Shown: positions 26,229 to 37,410 of the stretch, one piece after another | Numbering within the stretch: the stretch's first letter is position 1 | Layout of the letters: the number at the start of each line of letters is the position of its first letter | From: Bacillus wiedmannii | GTDB lineage: Bacteria; Bacillota; Bacilli; Bacillales; Bacillaceae_G | Assembly (NCBI RefSeq): GCF_001583695.1 | Contig: NZ_LOBC01000017.1 | Span: 186,001 to 250,000, forward strand | Length of the DNA stretch: 64,000 nt | Direction of reading: 5' to 3' | Notes under the pieces: generated by a model | What the model was told of the DNA's origin: nothing | Database searches by the model: none | What the model saw: the letters and a program-made list of their open reading frames with translations, nothing else | Made by a program: the position numbers and the translations under genes

Positions 26229-27392
26229 ATGGAACAATTCATTAACCCTAGAGTGAAGGACATCCAAATTTCTGGAATCCGTCAATTCTCTAACATGATT
26301 CAAAACTATGATAATCTTATCTCTTTAACAATTGGACAACCCGATTTCCCTACACCTTCTCTCGTAAAAGAAGCGGCAAAACGGGCTATTACAGAAAATT
26401 ATACAAGCTATACACATAACGCTGGTTTACTAGAATTACGCAAGGCAGCTTGTAACTTTGTAAAAGATAACTACGATTTACAGTATTCACCTGAAAACGA
26501 AACCATCGTTACAATCGGTGCCAGTGAAGCAATTGATATTGCATTTCGAACAATTTTAGAGCCAGGAACAGAAGTTATTTTACCTGCCCCTATTTATCCA
26601 GGATACGAACCAATTATTCGACTATGCGGTGCTACACCTATTTTTATCGATGTTCGTGAAACTGGCTTCCGTTTAACAGCCGAAGCGCTAGAAAATGCTA
26701 TTACAGAAAAAACAAGATGCGTCGTACTGCCGTATCCTTCTAATCCAACTGGTGTAACTTTATCAAAAGAAGAATTACAGGATATTGTAACTGTTTTAAA
26801 AGATAAAAATATTTTCGTCCTTTCTGATGAAATTTATAGCGAACTTGTATATGAACAAAAGCATACATCTATCGCTCATTTCCCAGAAATGCGTGAAAAG
26901 ACTATCGTCATTAACGGTTTATCAAAATCTCATTCTATGACTGGCTGGCGTATCGGTCTATTATTCGCACCAAGCTATTTAGCAGGACATATACTAAAAG
27001 TTCATCAATACAACGTAACGTGTGCTACTTCAATCGCTCAATATGCTGCAATTGAAGCATTAACAGCTGCTAAAGATGCACCAAAAATGATGCGTCATCA
27101 ATACAAGAAACGCCGCGATTATGTATATAATCGACTCATTCAAATGGGCTTAACAGTTGAAAAGCCAACAGGTGCATTTTACTTATTCCCATATGTTGGT
27201 CATTTAACATCTTCATCATTTGATTTTGCACTTGACCTTGTCAAAGAAGCTGGACTAGCTGTCGTTCCTGGAACTGCATTTTCTGAATATGGTGAAGGCT
27301 ATCTTCGCTTGTCCTATGCGTATAGTATTGAAACTTTAAAAGAAGGCTGTGATCGATTAGAGGCCTTTCTACAACAAAAAGCTAAGAGTTAA
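26229..27392 (+). CDS. patA: Aminotransferase PatA (N-acetyl-diaminopimelate aminotransferase type)
   Basis: 387 residues, a class I PLP aminotransferase. Motifs: LTIGQPDFPTP at 33-43, the substrate-side NAG and YPSNPTG around 169-175, SDEIYSEL around 199-206 and the PLP lysine K233 in NGLSKSHSMTGWR. In B. subtilis PatA is assigned to the acetyl branch of lysine/diaminopimelate synthesis, the pathway of dapH at the other end of this window. The start ATG follows AAGGGAG. A terminator overlaps its stop codon and also serves malR. Confidence 0.88.
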   Translation: MEQFINPRVKDIQISGIRQFSNMIQNYDNLISLTIGQPDFPTPSLVKEAAKRAITENYTSYTHNAGLLELRKAACNFVKDNYDLQYSPENETIVTIGASEAIDIAFRTILEPGTEVILPAPIYPGYEPIIRLCGATPIFIDVRETGFRLTAEALENAITEKTRCVVLPYPSNPTGVTLSKEELQDIVTVLKDKNIFVLSDEIYSELVYEQKHTSIAHFPEMREKTIVINGLSKSHSMTGWRIGLLFAPSYLAGHILKVHQYNVTCATSIAQYAAIEALTAAKDAPKMMRHQYKKRRDYVYNRLIQMGLTVEKPTGAFYLFPYVGHLTSSSFDFALDLVKEAGLAVVPGTAFSEYGEGYLRLSYAYSIETLKEGCDRLEAFLQQKAKS

Positions 27393-27408
27393 ACTCTTAG
27401 CTTTTTTA
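27376..27408. terminator. Bidirectional terminator, patA / malR
   Basis: AAAAAGCTAAGAGTT/AACTCTTAGCTTTTTT. The patA stop codon is in the loop side of the stem, and malR ends on the other strand next to it. Confidence 0.88.
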
Positions 27409-28428
27409 TGCATAACGATCGCAAGTTTGGCGCTTTAGTAATTTATGAGGAATAATAATACACTTTGCAGTAGACTCCGCATTCTCTACTTTATCCACTA
27501 AAGCTTTTGCTGCCTCATATCCTAGTTGATAAATATTCACATCAACTGTCGAAAGTGGCGGACTCGCAATTTCTGATAATAAAGCATTGTTAAAGCTTAT
27601 AATGGAAACATCCTTTGGTACAACGAATCCTTTTTTAGAAAGAGCACTTAACACACCAAGTCCAATTAAATCATCCGTTGCCACAATTGCTGTCGGTGGT
27701 TGCTGTAGTCCCATTAACTCCTCAACGGCTTGTTGACCACTTTCCCTCGAAAAATCAAAATGTAAAATATACTCTTTTGGTAATACAATGTCCGCTAATT
27801 TTAAAGCATCACTCATACCAGCCAAACGATCTCTCGTTACAAGTAAATCTGATCCACCGCCGATGAACGCGATTTGTTTATGACCTAATGAAATCAAATA
27901 TTCTGCTACTTCTCTTGCAGCTGTATAATTGTCATTATCTACATATGTAATTTCATCTTTTCGATCATACGGTTTCCCAATTAAAACAAACGGGAAATTT
28001 TGTTTATGCAAATATTGAATAATCCGATCATTCTCTCTTGAATATAAAAGAATAATGCCACCAATTTGGCGCCCCTGTACCATCTTTACAACACCATTAA
28101 AAATTTCATCTTCCGTTTCACCTGTCGACATATAAAGCGCATACCCTTCTACATGTGCAAATGAACTAATCCCTCTTATAACTTCTGGGAAAAACGGATT
28201 TTGAAAAGCTTTACTTGCAGAACTTGGCATAACAAGACCAAGTGTTTTTGTTGTTTGGTTAGCTAGATTTCTTGCGTTTAAATTGGGATGATACCCTAGT
28301 TCACTCATTACTTTCCGAACACGACGCTTTGTTTTTTCACTTATACTTGGATTATCAGCAATTACACGAGAAACGGTAGATGGTGCTACATTTGCCTTCT
28401 TCGCCACATCTTTAATTGTAACTGTCAT
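27406..28428 (-). CDS. malR: LacI-family maltose operon regulator MalR
   Basis: 340 residues: an N-terminal LacI helix-turn-helix (IKDVAKKANVAPSTVSRVI) and a sugar-binding core with typical LacI segments (TTKTLGLVMPS, GGIILLYS, HKQIAFIGG, AIVATDDLIGLGVL). Position next to malGFE and a cluster of operators marks it as the maltose repressor. Start ATG follows GGGGG. The gene lies downstream of malG on the same strand but with a 280-bp gap and a strong terminator between them, so it probably has its own promoter. Confidence 0.9.
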   Translation of the reverse strand: MTVTIKDVAKKANVAPSTVSRVIADNPSISEKTKRRVRKVMSELGYHPNLNARNLANQTTKTLGLVMPSSASKAFQNPFFPEVIRGISSFAHVEGYALYMSTGETEDEIFNGVVKMVQGRQIGGIILLYSRENDRIIQYLHKQNFPFVLIGKPYDRKDEITYVDNDNYTAAREVAEYLISLGHKQIAFIGGGSDLLVTRDRLAGMSDALKLADIVLPKEYILHFDFSRESGQQAVEELMGLQQPPTAIVATDDLIGLGVLSALSKKGFVVPKDVSIISFNNALLSEIASPPLSTVDVNIYQLGYEAAKALVDKVENAESTAKCIIIPHKLLKRQTCDRYA

Positions 28429-28643
28429 AAAAATCCCCCTCCTCTCACTTCTCTGCCATTTTGTTATATATTTTAATCTTGCACCCGTTGCAAGTAATAG
28501 GAGAAGACATAAACTTTCATTGATTCTATCTTGTAAATCCTATCATATTCTCCCTCTCCATGTATTGTAAGGGATATAGCCCTTTTTTCCTATACTATAA
28601 TATACTATTTATTTCACTTCTTTTCATATGTGATGTCAAATCT

Positions 28644-28685
28644 CTTTTCATCTCCCTATAAATTTTTTTATAGGGAGATGAAAAG
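28644..28685. repeat. 17-bp stem-loop in the malG-malR gap
   Basis: Perfect arms CTTTTCATCTCCCTATA and its complement around an eight-base AT loop. It sits directly after the malG terminator (28686-28712). Confidence 0.75.
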
Positions 28686-28712
28686 AAAAATGGGACGTAA
28701 TGTCCCATTTTT
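28686..28712 (-). terminator. Terminator after malG
   Basis: AAAAATGGGAC-5-GTCCCATTTTT with T run on the minus strand, at the malG stop. Confidence 0.85.
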
Positions 28713-29554
28713 CATCCTTTCGTACCCCCAGCAGTTAAACCAGAGATAAAGTATTTTTGTAGTGATAGGAATAAAATTGAAATTGGGATTGCAATCAATA
28801 CTGAACCCGCTGCGAACGTTGTGAATTCATTACCAAATTTCTTCGCTACCATTTCATATAACCCAACTGCTAACGTATAATTTTCTGGTGTGCGCAAAAT
28901 AACACTCGCTAAAATGAAATCTGTAAATGGACCGATGAAAGTGAATAACGCCACAACTGCTACGATTGGCTTTGCAAGTGGCATAATGATTTGCCAAAAA
29001 ATACGGAAATGTCCTGCCCCATCCATACGAGCTGACTCATCCAATTCTTTCGGAATCGTATCAAAATATCCTTTCATAAGCCATGTATTCATTGGAATTG
29101 CCCCACCTACATAAATTAAAATTAATGCAAGGTGCGTATCGATTAACCCTGTTAACTGTGCCAATACGTATAGAGCGATTAACGCCGCAAAGTTCGGAAT
29201 CATTTGCAGAATTAAAAACGTTAATAAACCATTTTTTCTTCCAACAAAACGGTATCTTGAAAATGCATAAGCAGTAAAACTAATTGCTAACACTGAGAAA
29301 ATCATCGTTATAACACTTACTTTTAATGTGTTTTTATACCATAGTAAATAATTACTATTCTCTAAATCTAATAACTTACGATAATGATCTAACGTTGCAT
29401 TTTGCGGAATAATACTTGATCCAGATAAACTATCACCCGGATTAAACGATGAGCCAATAATCCATAATAATGGATAGAAAATGATGGCACACATTACGAA
29501 AATAACGAGATAACTTAATGAGAGACGTAACATCTTTTGTCTTTTAATATTCAT
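28712..29554 (-). CDS. malG: Maltodextrin ABC transporter permease MalG/MdxG
   Basis: 280 residues, six membrane spans, the second permease of a carbohydrate ABC importer. The EAA loop (ELDESARMDGAGHFRIFWQI) that docks on the ATPase is intact. Its start codon directly follows the malF stop (TAA then ATG), showing translational coupling. C-terminal SLQKYFISGLTAGGTKG is typical of MalG. Transcribed as malE-malF-malG from the control region at 32.2-32.5 kb. Confidence 0.95.
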   Translation of the reverse strand: MNIKRQKMLRLSLSYLVIFVMCAIIFYPLLWIIGSSFNPGDSLSGSSIIPQNATLDHYRKLLDLENSNYLLWYKNTLKVSVITMIFSVLAISFTAYAFSRYRFVGRKNGLLTFLILQMIPNFAALIALYVLAQLTGLIDTHLALILIYVGGAIPMNTWLMKGYFDTIPKELDESARMDGAGHFRIFWQIIMPLAKPIVAVVALFTFIGPFTDFILASVILRTPENYTLAVGLYEMVAKKFGNEFTTFAAGSVLIAIPISILFLSLQKYFISGLTAGGTKG

Positions 29555-30856
29555 TTACATCATATCCTCTTCTTGGAATGATTTTGTTCTCTTAAATTGC
29601 CATAACGCAACTGTAATAACGATTAACGATAAGATCATTGTAAGAGCTGCCGCTTTCCCGTACTGCGCCGAAGTCATCGTTAACTTATAAATCCATGAAA
29701 TTAAAATATCTGTTCCACCTGCGTCTTGTCCAGCTACAGCAGGACCTCCGCCGTTAAATAGATAGATGATACTAAAGTTATTAAAGTTAAACGTATATTG
29801 CGTAATTAATATTGGTGCTGTTGCATATAGAACAAGTGGCAATGTAATTTTACGAAACTGCTGCCAAGCTGTAGCTCCATCTACTGTAGCAGCTTCATAT
29901 AACTCCCCTGGAATCGATTGCAGTATGCCTGTTGTCATTGCAAAGACGAACGGGAATCCAAGCCATGTTTGAATCATAATTAAAGCGATTTTTGCCCAAA
30001 ATGGATCTGTCATCCAAGCAATCTTTTCGATTCCAAATAAAGCTAATACTTGATTGTTAATTGCTCCAAATGTCTCATTAAACATACCAGAGAAAACAAG
30101 AATAGATACGAATGCTGGAACCGCCCACGGTAAAATGAAGATTGTTCGAATAATTGCCTTCCCTTTAATACCAGGCTGATTCACGATAATCGCTAAGAAA
30201 ATACCAAGCGCAACTTGTAACGTCGTTGCAACGAATGTCCAAATGACAGTCCAAGAAAATACGCTTAAAAATGTCTCTCTCCACATCGGTAATGTAAAGA
30301 TATCAATAAAGTTTTTGAAGCCCACCCAATCTACTAATTTAGCTGGAGGAGAGTGGTATAAATCATAATTCGTAAATCCAATTAAAATTACGAAGATGAT
30401 TGGAAATACAACTACAAAGATAAGTAATAGAAAACCTGGTGAAACCATTAAATATGGAAAACCTTGATCTAGTAAATTACGGTATTGCTCTTTTACAGAG
30501 TTTAAAGGTGTTCCTATATCACGTTTCTTCCCGTTTTGGTATGCATCATATAAATTAAATGCATATATTCCGAGTCCAAAAACGATGACGATGAGTGCCA
30601 AGATTCCTTCTACTAATAGAAAGACAGAATGATCACGTGGAACTTCTGTACCTAGCGTTACAATTCCCCATAATCCCATATTTAATAAATCAGCAAAGGC
30701 TACAATAAATGAACCTGTTAATACTAGAAAAATAAGACCTTTTACAAATTGCTTATTATACATTTGGCCCACGCCTGGAATGATAGATAACATGGTTGCC
30801 ATTTTCCTATGCTTTGAACCGTTTAAACCGTTTGCTGGTTCCATAGATGTTTGCAT
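29555..30856 (-). CDS. malF: Maltodextrin ABC transporter permease MalF/MdxF
   Basis: 433 residues with about eight membrane spans; the N-terminal part (VGQMYNKQFVKGLIFLV, two or three spans) precedes the six-span permease core. EAA loop ELYEAATVDGATAWQQFRKI is intact. Start ATG follows a GGGGGAAGGA site. It lies 64 bp after malE and directly abuts malG. Together with MalE and an MsmX-type ATPase (encoded at 36.2 kb) it imports maltose and maltodextrins. Confidence 0.95.
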   Translation of the reverse strand: MQTSMEPANGLNGSKHRKMATMLSIIPGVGQMYNKQFVKGLIFLVLTGSFIVAFADLLNMGLWGIVTLGTEVPRDHSVFLLVEGILALIVIVFGLGIYAFNLYDAYQNGKKRDIGTPLNSVKEQYRNLLDQGFPYLMVSPGFLLLIFVVVFPIIFVILIGFTNYDLYHSPPAKLVDWVGFKNFIDIFTLPMWRETFLSVFSWTVIWTFVATTLQVALGIFLAIIVNQPGIKGKAIIRTIFILPWAVPAFVSILVFSGMFNETFGAINNQVLALFGIEKIAWMTDPFWAKIALIMIQTWLGFPFVFAMTTGILQSIPGELYEAATVDGATAWQQFRKITLPLVLYATAPILITQYTFNFNNFSIIYLFNGGGPAVAGQDAGGTDILISWIYKLTMTSAQYGKAAALTMILSLIVITVALWQFKRTKSFQEEDMM

Positions 30857-30920
30857 GTTCCTTCCCCCTTTTTTCTGGGAGAGAATTCATGCCCCTCATA
30901 TGAGAGGCACGAATTTCACC

Positions 30921-32180
30921 TTATTTTTTCTTACTATGATTTGCCTCAATATTACCTTTAATTTGCTTCACTGCATTGTCAAGTGCTGCTTTTGGTGCCT
31001 CTTTTTCCGTAACAACTAATTGAAGCGCATCTCCAGCTGGTTTCCATACTTCTTGCATTTCTGGAATGTTCGGCATTGGAATTCCATTTTCAGATTGTGT
31101 TGCAACTGCTTTTGCAGCTTCATTATCTTTAATGATTGGATCTTCCATTACTGCTTTTACTGGAGGAATTTCTTTTGTTTTCTCAAATCGAATTTTTGCG
31201 TTCTCTTCATTTGTTACCCATTCAGTGAACTTTGTAGCTAAATCATTTTGTTTAGAGAAACTTGTTACATGCCACCCTTTAACCCCAACAAATGTTTTCA
31301 TTGGTTGACCGTTTGGTAATTTCGGCATTGGAGCAACGCCATAATCAATTCCGTTCTTTTCCATTGCTTGGAACGCCCATGGACCATTCATGATAGATGC
31401 TGCTTTTCCTTCGTTAAATAGTCCATCAGCAGCAGGTCCACCAGATTCACCGATAATACCTTTCGGGAATAACTTTTCTTTGTACCATTTTTGAAGATAT
31501 TCAGCACCTTGTACTGCCCCACTATTATTTAATCCAACATCACTTGCATTTGGCTTTCCATCTTTTTCACCAAACACATAACCACCCATACCTGCCATGA
31601 ATGCATTAGCAAAGTAGAAGTTATCTCCTAGTGTTAAAAATCCATACTTGCCATCCTTCGTAAATTCTTTTGAGAAGTTAAACAGCTCGTCCATCGTTTC
31701 TGGTGCTTTTGGCATTAATTTTTTATTGTAAATAAAGACTGGTGTCTCAATTGCTTTTGGTAAACCATATAATTTTCCGTTATATGTCTGTGCTTCTATT
31801 GATGATTCAGTAAATCTACTCTTCACAGCATCATCAGCTTTCACTTCAGAAAGTAAACCTTCTGTTACTGCGTTTCCAATTTGATCATGTGGCAATGTTA
31901 CAACATCTGGTCCCGTCCCCGCTGGTCCATCAAGGCGTAACTTCTTCACTTGATCTGTCATTTGCATTTCAACGACTTTTACTTTTACTTTATATTTTTC
32001 CTCAAAACTTTTCACTGCTGGTTCTAAACCAACACCTTTTTTATCATCTTCCCAAACGAGAAGATCGTAATCTTTCTTCGCTTTACTTTCTTCTTTCTTC
32101 CCTGAATCTTTCGGTCCACATGCAGATAACATACCAATTGATAATGCTGAAACCGTTAATAATGATAATGCTTTCTTCAT
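30921..32180 (-). CDS. malE: Maltodextrin-binding lipoprotein MalE/MdxE
   Basis: 419 residues. The signal peptide ends in a lipobox LSAC with Cys at about residue 21, so the receptor is tethered to the outer face of the membrane. The mature part is a family 1 solute-binding protein (YDLLVWEDDKKGVG, GPDVVTLPHDQIG, NEGKAASIMNGPWAF, KGWHVTSFSK). The start is ATG 32180 behind GGGAGG; the frame is open for 27 codons upstream but includes an operator sequence. First gene of the malEFG unit. Confidence 0.95.
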   Translation of the reverse strand: MKKALSLLTVSALSIGMLSACGPKDSGKKEESKAKKDYDLLVWEDDKKGVGLEPAVKSFEEKYKVKVKVVEMQMTDQVKKLRLDGPAGTGPDVVTLPHDQIGNAVTEGLLSEVKADDAVKSRFTESSIEAQTYNGKLYGLPKAIETPVFIYNKKLMPKAPETMDELFNFSKEFTKDGKYGFLTLGDNFYFANAFMAGMGGYVFGEKDGKPNASDVGLNNSGAVQGAEYLQKWYKEKLFPKGIIGESGGPAADGLFNEGKAASIMNGPWAFQAMEKNGIDYGVAPMPKLPNGQPMKTFVGVKGWHVTSFSKQNDLATKFTEWVTNEENAKIRFEKTKEIPPVKAVMEDPIIKDNEAAKAVATQSENGIPMPNIPEMQEVWKPAGDALQLVVTEKEAPKAALDNAVKQIKGNIEANHSKKK

Positions 32181-32218
32181 CCCAAAAACCTCCCTAAATT
32201 GTATATGTACCTTACTAA

Positions 32219-32233
32219 TTGAAAACGTTTGCA
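32219..32233. promoter_or_regulatory. LacI/cre-type operator 1 (malE side)
   Basis: TGAAAACGTTTGCAT, 39 bp upstream of the malE start. It fits both a MalR box and the CcpA cre consensus. Confidence 0.7.
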
Positions 32234-32272
32234 TTAAATGGTTTAATAGAAGCACAAACAATATCTCAATCT

Positions 32273-32288
32273 ATGAAAACGTTTGCGC
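32273..32288. promoter_or_regulatory. LacI/cre-type operator 2 (central)
   Basis: ATGAAAACGTTTGCGC, 54 bp further from malE than operator 1 (about five helical turns). Confidence 0.7.
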
Positions 32289-32424
32289 TATTTGTCTATC
32301 ATTATACATTCTTTTATTCATTTTGCAAATATTAATTTTAAAATATTATTACTACACTCTTTATACATTGACTTTATATGAAATGAATACTACTCTTATA
32401 AGCAATATTAAAGCTATGCAAAAA

Positions 32425-32439
32425 GCAATCGTTTGCAAC
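32425..32439. promoter_or_regulatory. LacI-type operator 3 (neopullulanase side)
   Basis: GCAATCGTTTGCAAC, about 65 bp before the plus-strand amylase start; a less regular match than operators 1 and 2. Confidence 0.55.
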
Positions 32440-32488
32440 ATATACTTTATTATTATACGTAAGGGAACAATATGCATGGAGATATTAA

Positions 32489-34263
<1,775 letters not shown>

Positions 34264-34264
<1 letters not shown>

Positions 34265-34302
34265 TAAAAAATCCTTATGCCAAGGTGTGGCATAAGGATT
34301 TT
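34264..34302. terminator. Bidirectional terminator, amylase / malL
   Basis: AAAAATCCTTATGCC-7-GGCATAAGGATTTTT between two converging genes. Confidence 0.92.
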
Positions 34303-34304
34303 TC

Positions 34305-35981
34305 TTATTTTAATTTAAATACCATCGCTTCATATGGACGTAATACAATGTTATCTATCGATCCACTCTCTACGTCGTAATTGTGTATTAATAACTCTGA
34401 TTCACTATAACTAATGTCCTTAGGCAATTCAAATACACATTCTTCCGCCGTAAAGTTTGCAATAACAAGAAGTTTTTCTTCTTCATATGTTCTTACGTAT
34501 GCAAAAATAGAAGGATTATTATCTAATATTAAATCATATGATCCGTACACAACTATTTCATTATTTTTGCGTAGGTCAATTAATTTTTTATAGTAATAAA
34601 AAATTGAATCTTTATTTTGGATCGCTTGTTTCACATTGATTTCTTTGTAATTAGGGTTTACCGTAATCCAAGGCTCACCTGTTGTGAATCCAGCATGATC
34701 TTTATCATCCCACTGCATCGGTGTTCTAGCATTATCTCGGCCTTTTATATAAATAGACTGCATTACTTTATCTATATCTTCACCGTGCTCTATCACTTTT
34801 TCCTTATACATATTTAACGTTTCAATATCTCGATATTCATCAATCGATTCAAATCGAACGTTCGTCATTCCGATTTCTTCTCCTTGATAAATATACGGTG
34901 TTCCTTTCATCATATGAAGCACCGTCGCTAACATTTTCGCAGATTCAATGCGATACATTCCATCATTACCAAAACGAGATACAACGCGTGGCTGATCATG
35001 GTTATTCCAATACAGACTATTCCACCCTGTATGCTCTAATGCTTTTTGCCACTTCGTTAAATTCTCTTTTAAAGTAAGAAGTGAGCATGGTTTTACATCC
35101 CATTTTCCGCCTTCTCCCGAATCTAAATCCATATGTTCAAATTGGAATACCATCTGCAGTTCTTTTCGTTCTTCCCCAGTATACATTTTCGCTTCTTCTG
35201 TCGTTACACCAGGCATTTCACCAACCGTCATAATATCATAATGAGACAATACTTCTTCATTCATTTCATGTAAATATTTATGAATGTTTGGACCGTTCAT
35301 AAAATGCTTATGACCTGAAACATACCCCTCTTCTTCGGTTTCAACAGCTGGTAACCCCTCATCTTTAGAAATAAAATTAATAACATCCATACGGAAGCCA
35401 TCAATTCCTTTTTCTAACCAAAACTTCATCATTTCATAAACATCTTGTCTTACCTTTTCATTATCCCAATTTAAATCCGGCTGTTTTTTAGAAAACAGAT
35501 GTAAATAATATTCATCTGTCATTTCATCATACTTCCATGCAGATCCACTAAAAGCTGCTCCCCAGTTGTTCGGCTCTTTCCCTTCTTTTCCAGGACGCCA
35601 TATATAGTAATCTCTATATTTATTATCTTTTGATTTACGTGATTCAATAAACCAATTATGTTCATCAGAAGTATGGTTAACAACTAAGTCCATCATAAGT
35701 TTCATATTACGTTCATGCATTTCATGTAATAGCTCATCCCAATCTTCCATTGTTCCGAACTCATTCATAATTTTACAATAATCACTTATATCATAACCAT
35801 TATCATCATTTGGAGATTCATAGACCGGTGATAACCAAATGACATCAATCCCTAATTCTTTTAAGTAATCTAGCTTTGAAATAATCCCACGAAGATCCCC
35901 AATACCATCACCGTTACTATCCATAAAGCTACGAGGATAAATTTGATATACTACACTTTCTTTCCACCACTGTTTTTCCAT
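34305..35981 (-). CDS. malL: Oligo-1,6-glucosidase MalL (GH13)
   Basis: 558 residues, nearly identical by eye to the B. cereus oligo-1,6-glucosidase of known crystal structure. It cuts alpha-1,6 links of isomaltose-type oligosaccharides in the cytoplasm. The N-terminus MEKQWWKESVVYQIYPRSF, catalytic Asp199 in GFRMDVINF, Glu255 in TVGEMPG and Asp329 in NNHDQPR fit the known enzyme. I used ATG 35981 for this length; the frame is open 17 codons upstream without a good site, and the site at 35981 is also weak. Divergent from the ATPase gene. Confidence 0.95.
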   Translation of the reverse strand: MEKQWWKESVVYQIYPRSFMDSNGDGIGDLRGIISKLDYLKELGIDVIWLSPVYESPNDDNGYDISDYCKIMNEFGTMEDWDELLHEMHERNMKLMMDLVVNHTSDEHNWFIESRKSKDNKYRDYYIWRPGKEGKEPNNWGAAFSGSAWKYDEMTDEYYLHLFSKKQPDLNWDNEKVRQDVYEMMKFWLEKGIDGFRMDVINFISKDEGLPAVETEEEGYVSGHKHFMNGPNIHKYLHEMNEEVLSHYDIMTVGEMPGVTTEEAKMYTGEERKELQMVFQFEHMDLDSGEGGKWDVKPCSLLTLKENLTKWQKALEHTGWNSLYWNNHDQPRVVSRFGNDGMYRIESAKMLATVLHMMKGTPYIYQGEEIGMTNVRFESIDEYRDIETLNMYKEKVIEHGEDIDKVMQSIYIKGRDNARTPMQWDDKDHAGFTTGEPWITVNPNYKEINVKQAIQNKDSIFYYYKKLIDLRKNNEIVVYGSYDLILDNNPSIFAYVRTYEEEKLLVIANFTAEECVFELPKDISYSESELLIHNYDVESGSIDNIVLRPYEAMVFKLK

Positions 35982-36026
35982 TATGCTACCCCATTTCATT
36001 AATAATTCGATTTTCTCTTTTTTAAG

Positions 36027-36042
36027 GCGCAAACGTTTTCAT
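36027..36042. promoter_or_regulatory. LacI/cre-type operator 4 (malL side)
   Basis: GCGCAAACGTTTTCAT, about 46 bp upstream of the malL start. Confidence 0.7.
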
Positions 36043-36147
36043 TAATGAATGATAACAGATTCTATCTTAATTTAAAATAGCGCTTACAACTTTTATTCTT
36101 ATTTTTCTAAGAAAACATACGCAAATTACTAATATTCCTCTAATAAA

Positions 36148-36160
36148 TGAAAACGTTTTA
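36148..36160. promoter_or_regulatory. LacI/cre-type operator 5 (central)
   Basis: ATGAAAACGTTTT in the middle of the divergent region. Confidence 0.55.
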
Positions 36161-36205
36161 TTTTTTTGTTTATTTTTTGAATCTATTAGTTTATAATGAA
36201 CTCAA

Positions 36206-36220
36206 AGAAAACGTTTGCAT
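36206..36220. promoter_or_regulatory. LacI/cre-type operator 6 (msmX side)
   Basis: AGAAAACGTTTGCAT, 23 bp ahead of the ATPase start codon. Confidence 0.7.
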
Positions 36221-36243
36221 AATTTTTTCTAGGGGGCAATACC

Positions 36244-37344
36244 ATGGCAGAATTGAAATTAGAAAACATTTATAAAATATATGATAATAATGTAACAGCT
36301 GTAACAGATTTTAATTTACACATTCAAGATAAAGAGTTTATCGTATTTGTCGGTCCTTCTGGATGCGGAAAATCTACAACATTACGAATGGTGGCTGGAC
36401 TTGAAGATATTTCAAAAGGAGAGTTTTCAATTGATGGTAAGCTAATGAATGATGTCCCTCCAAAAGATCGCGATATCGCAATGGTCTTCCAAAACTATGC
36501 TTTATATCCACATATGAGTGTGTATGATAATATGGCATTTGGATTAAAACTTAGAAAAATACCAAAAGATGAAATCGATCGTCGTGTGAAAGATGCAGCA
36601 AAAATTTTAGGACTGGAACAATATTTAGATAGAAAACCGAAAGCGTTATCTGGTGGACAACGTCAACGTGTTGCGTTAGGGAGAGCAATTGTTCGAGACG
36701 CGAAAGTGTTCTTAATGGATGAACCTTTATCCAACTTAGACGCTAAATTACGTGTTGCAATGCGCTCAGAAATTTCTAAATTACATCACCGTCTTGGAAC
36801 GACAACAATTTACGTAACACATGATCAAACAGAAGCAATGACAATGGCTTCACGTCTCGTTGTTATGAAAGACGGAAAGATTCAACAAATCGGAACTCCA
36901 AAAGAAGTATATGAAACACCTGAAAATATTTTCGTTGGTGGATTTATTGGCTCTCCAGCAATGAATTTCTTCCGTGGTAAATTGACTGAAACCGATTTCG
37001 TTATAGATAATTCATTAAAAGTCAAAGTAACTGAAGGAAAAATGAAGATGTTACGTGAACAAGGCTATGTAAATAAGGAAATTGTTTTAGGTATTCGTCC
37101 TGAAGACATTCATGATGAACTATTATTTTTAGAAGCTTCACAATCTACTGCCTTCACAACAAAAATCGAAGTTGCTGAGTTACTAGGTGCTGAATCTATT
37201 TTATATATGAAACTTGGAGATCAAGATTTTGCAGCACGTGTTGATGCAAGACATACATTTTCACCTGGAGATCAAATTAAACTAGCATTTGATATGAATA
37301 AAGCACATTTCTTTGATAGTCAAACTGAACAACGTATTCGTTAA
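36244..37344 (+). CDS. msmX: Sugar ABC transporter ATPase (MsmX/MalK family)
   Basis: 366 residues. It powers carbohydrate ABC importers, most likely MalEFG next door. Walker A GPSGCGKST (38-46), Q loop FQNYALYPHMSV, signature LSGGQRQRVALGRA, Walker B VFLMDEPLSNLD, H loop VTHDQTEAMT, and the C-terminal OB-type regulatory domain of MalK proteins (GIRPEDIHDE). In B. subtilis MsmX serves several sugar importers, so the partner range may be wider. Start ATG follows AGGGGGC. Controlled from the divergent malL/msmX region with three LacI/cre-type operators. Confidence 0.92.
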   Translation: MAELKLENIYKIYDNNVTAVTDFNLHIQDKEFIVFVGPSGCGKSTTLRMVAGLEDISKGEFSIDGKLMNDVPPKDRDIAMVFQNYALYPHMSVYDNMAFGLKLRKIPKDEIDRRVKDAAKILGLEQYLDRKPKALSGGQRQRVALGRAIVRDAKVFLMDEPLSNLDAKLRVAMRSEISKLHHRLGTTTIYVTHDQTEAMTMASRLVVMKDGKIQQIGTPKEVYETPENIFVGGFIGSPAMNFFRGKLTETDFVIDNSLKVKVTEGKMKMLREQGYVNKEIVLGIRPEDIHDELLFLEASQSTAFTTKIEVAELLGAESILYMKLGDQDFAARVDARHTFSPGDQIKLAFDMNKAHFFDSQTEQRIR

Positions 37345-37370
37345 AAAATAATTTTCCTCTGTATAACATA

Positions 37371-37408
37371 CAAAAAAACCGTCCACATACTTTGAGGGCG
37401 GTTTTCAT
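37371..37408. terminator. Terminator after the ATPase gene
   Basis: AAAACCGTCC ... GGGCGGTTTT stem with flanking A and T runs, between two converging genes. Confidence 0.82.
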
Positions 37409-37410
37409 TA

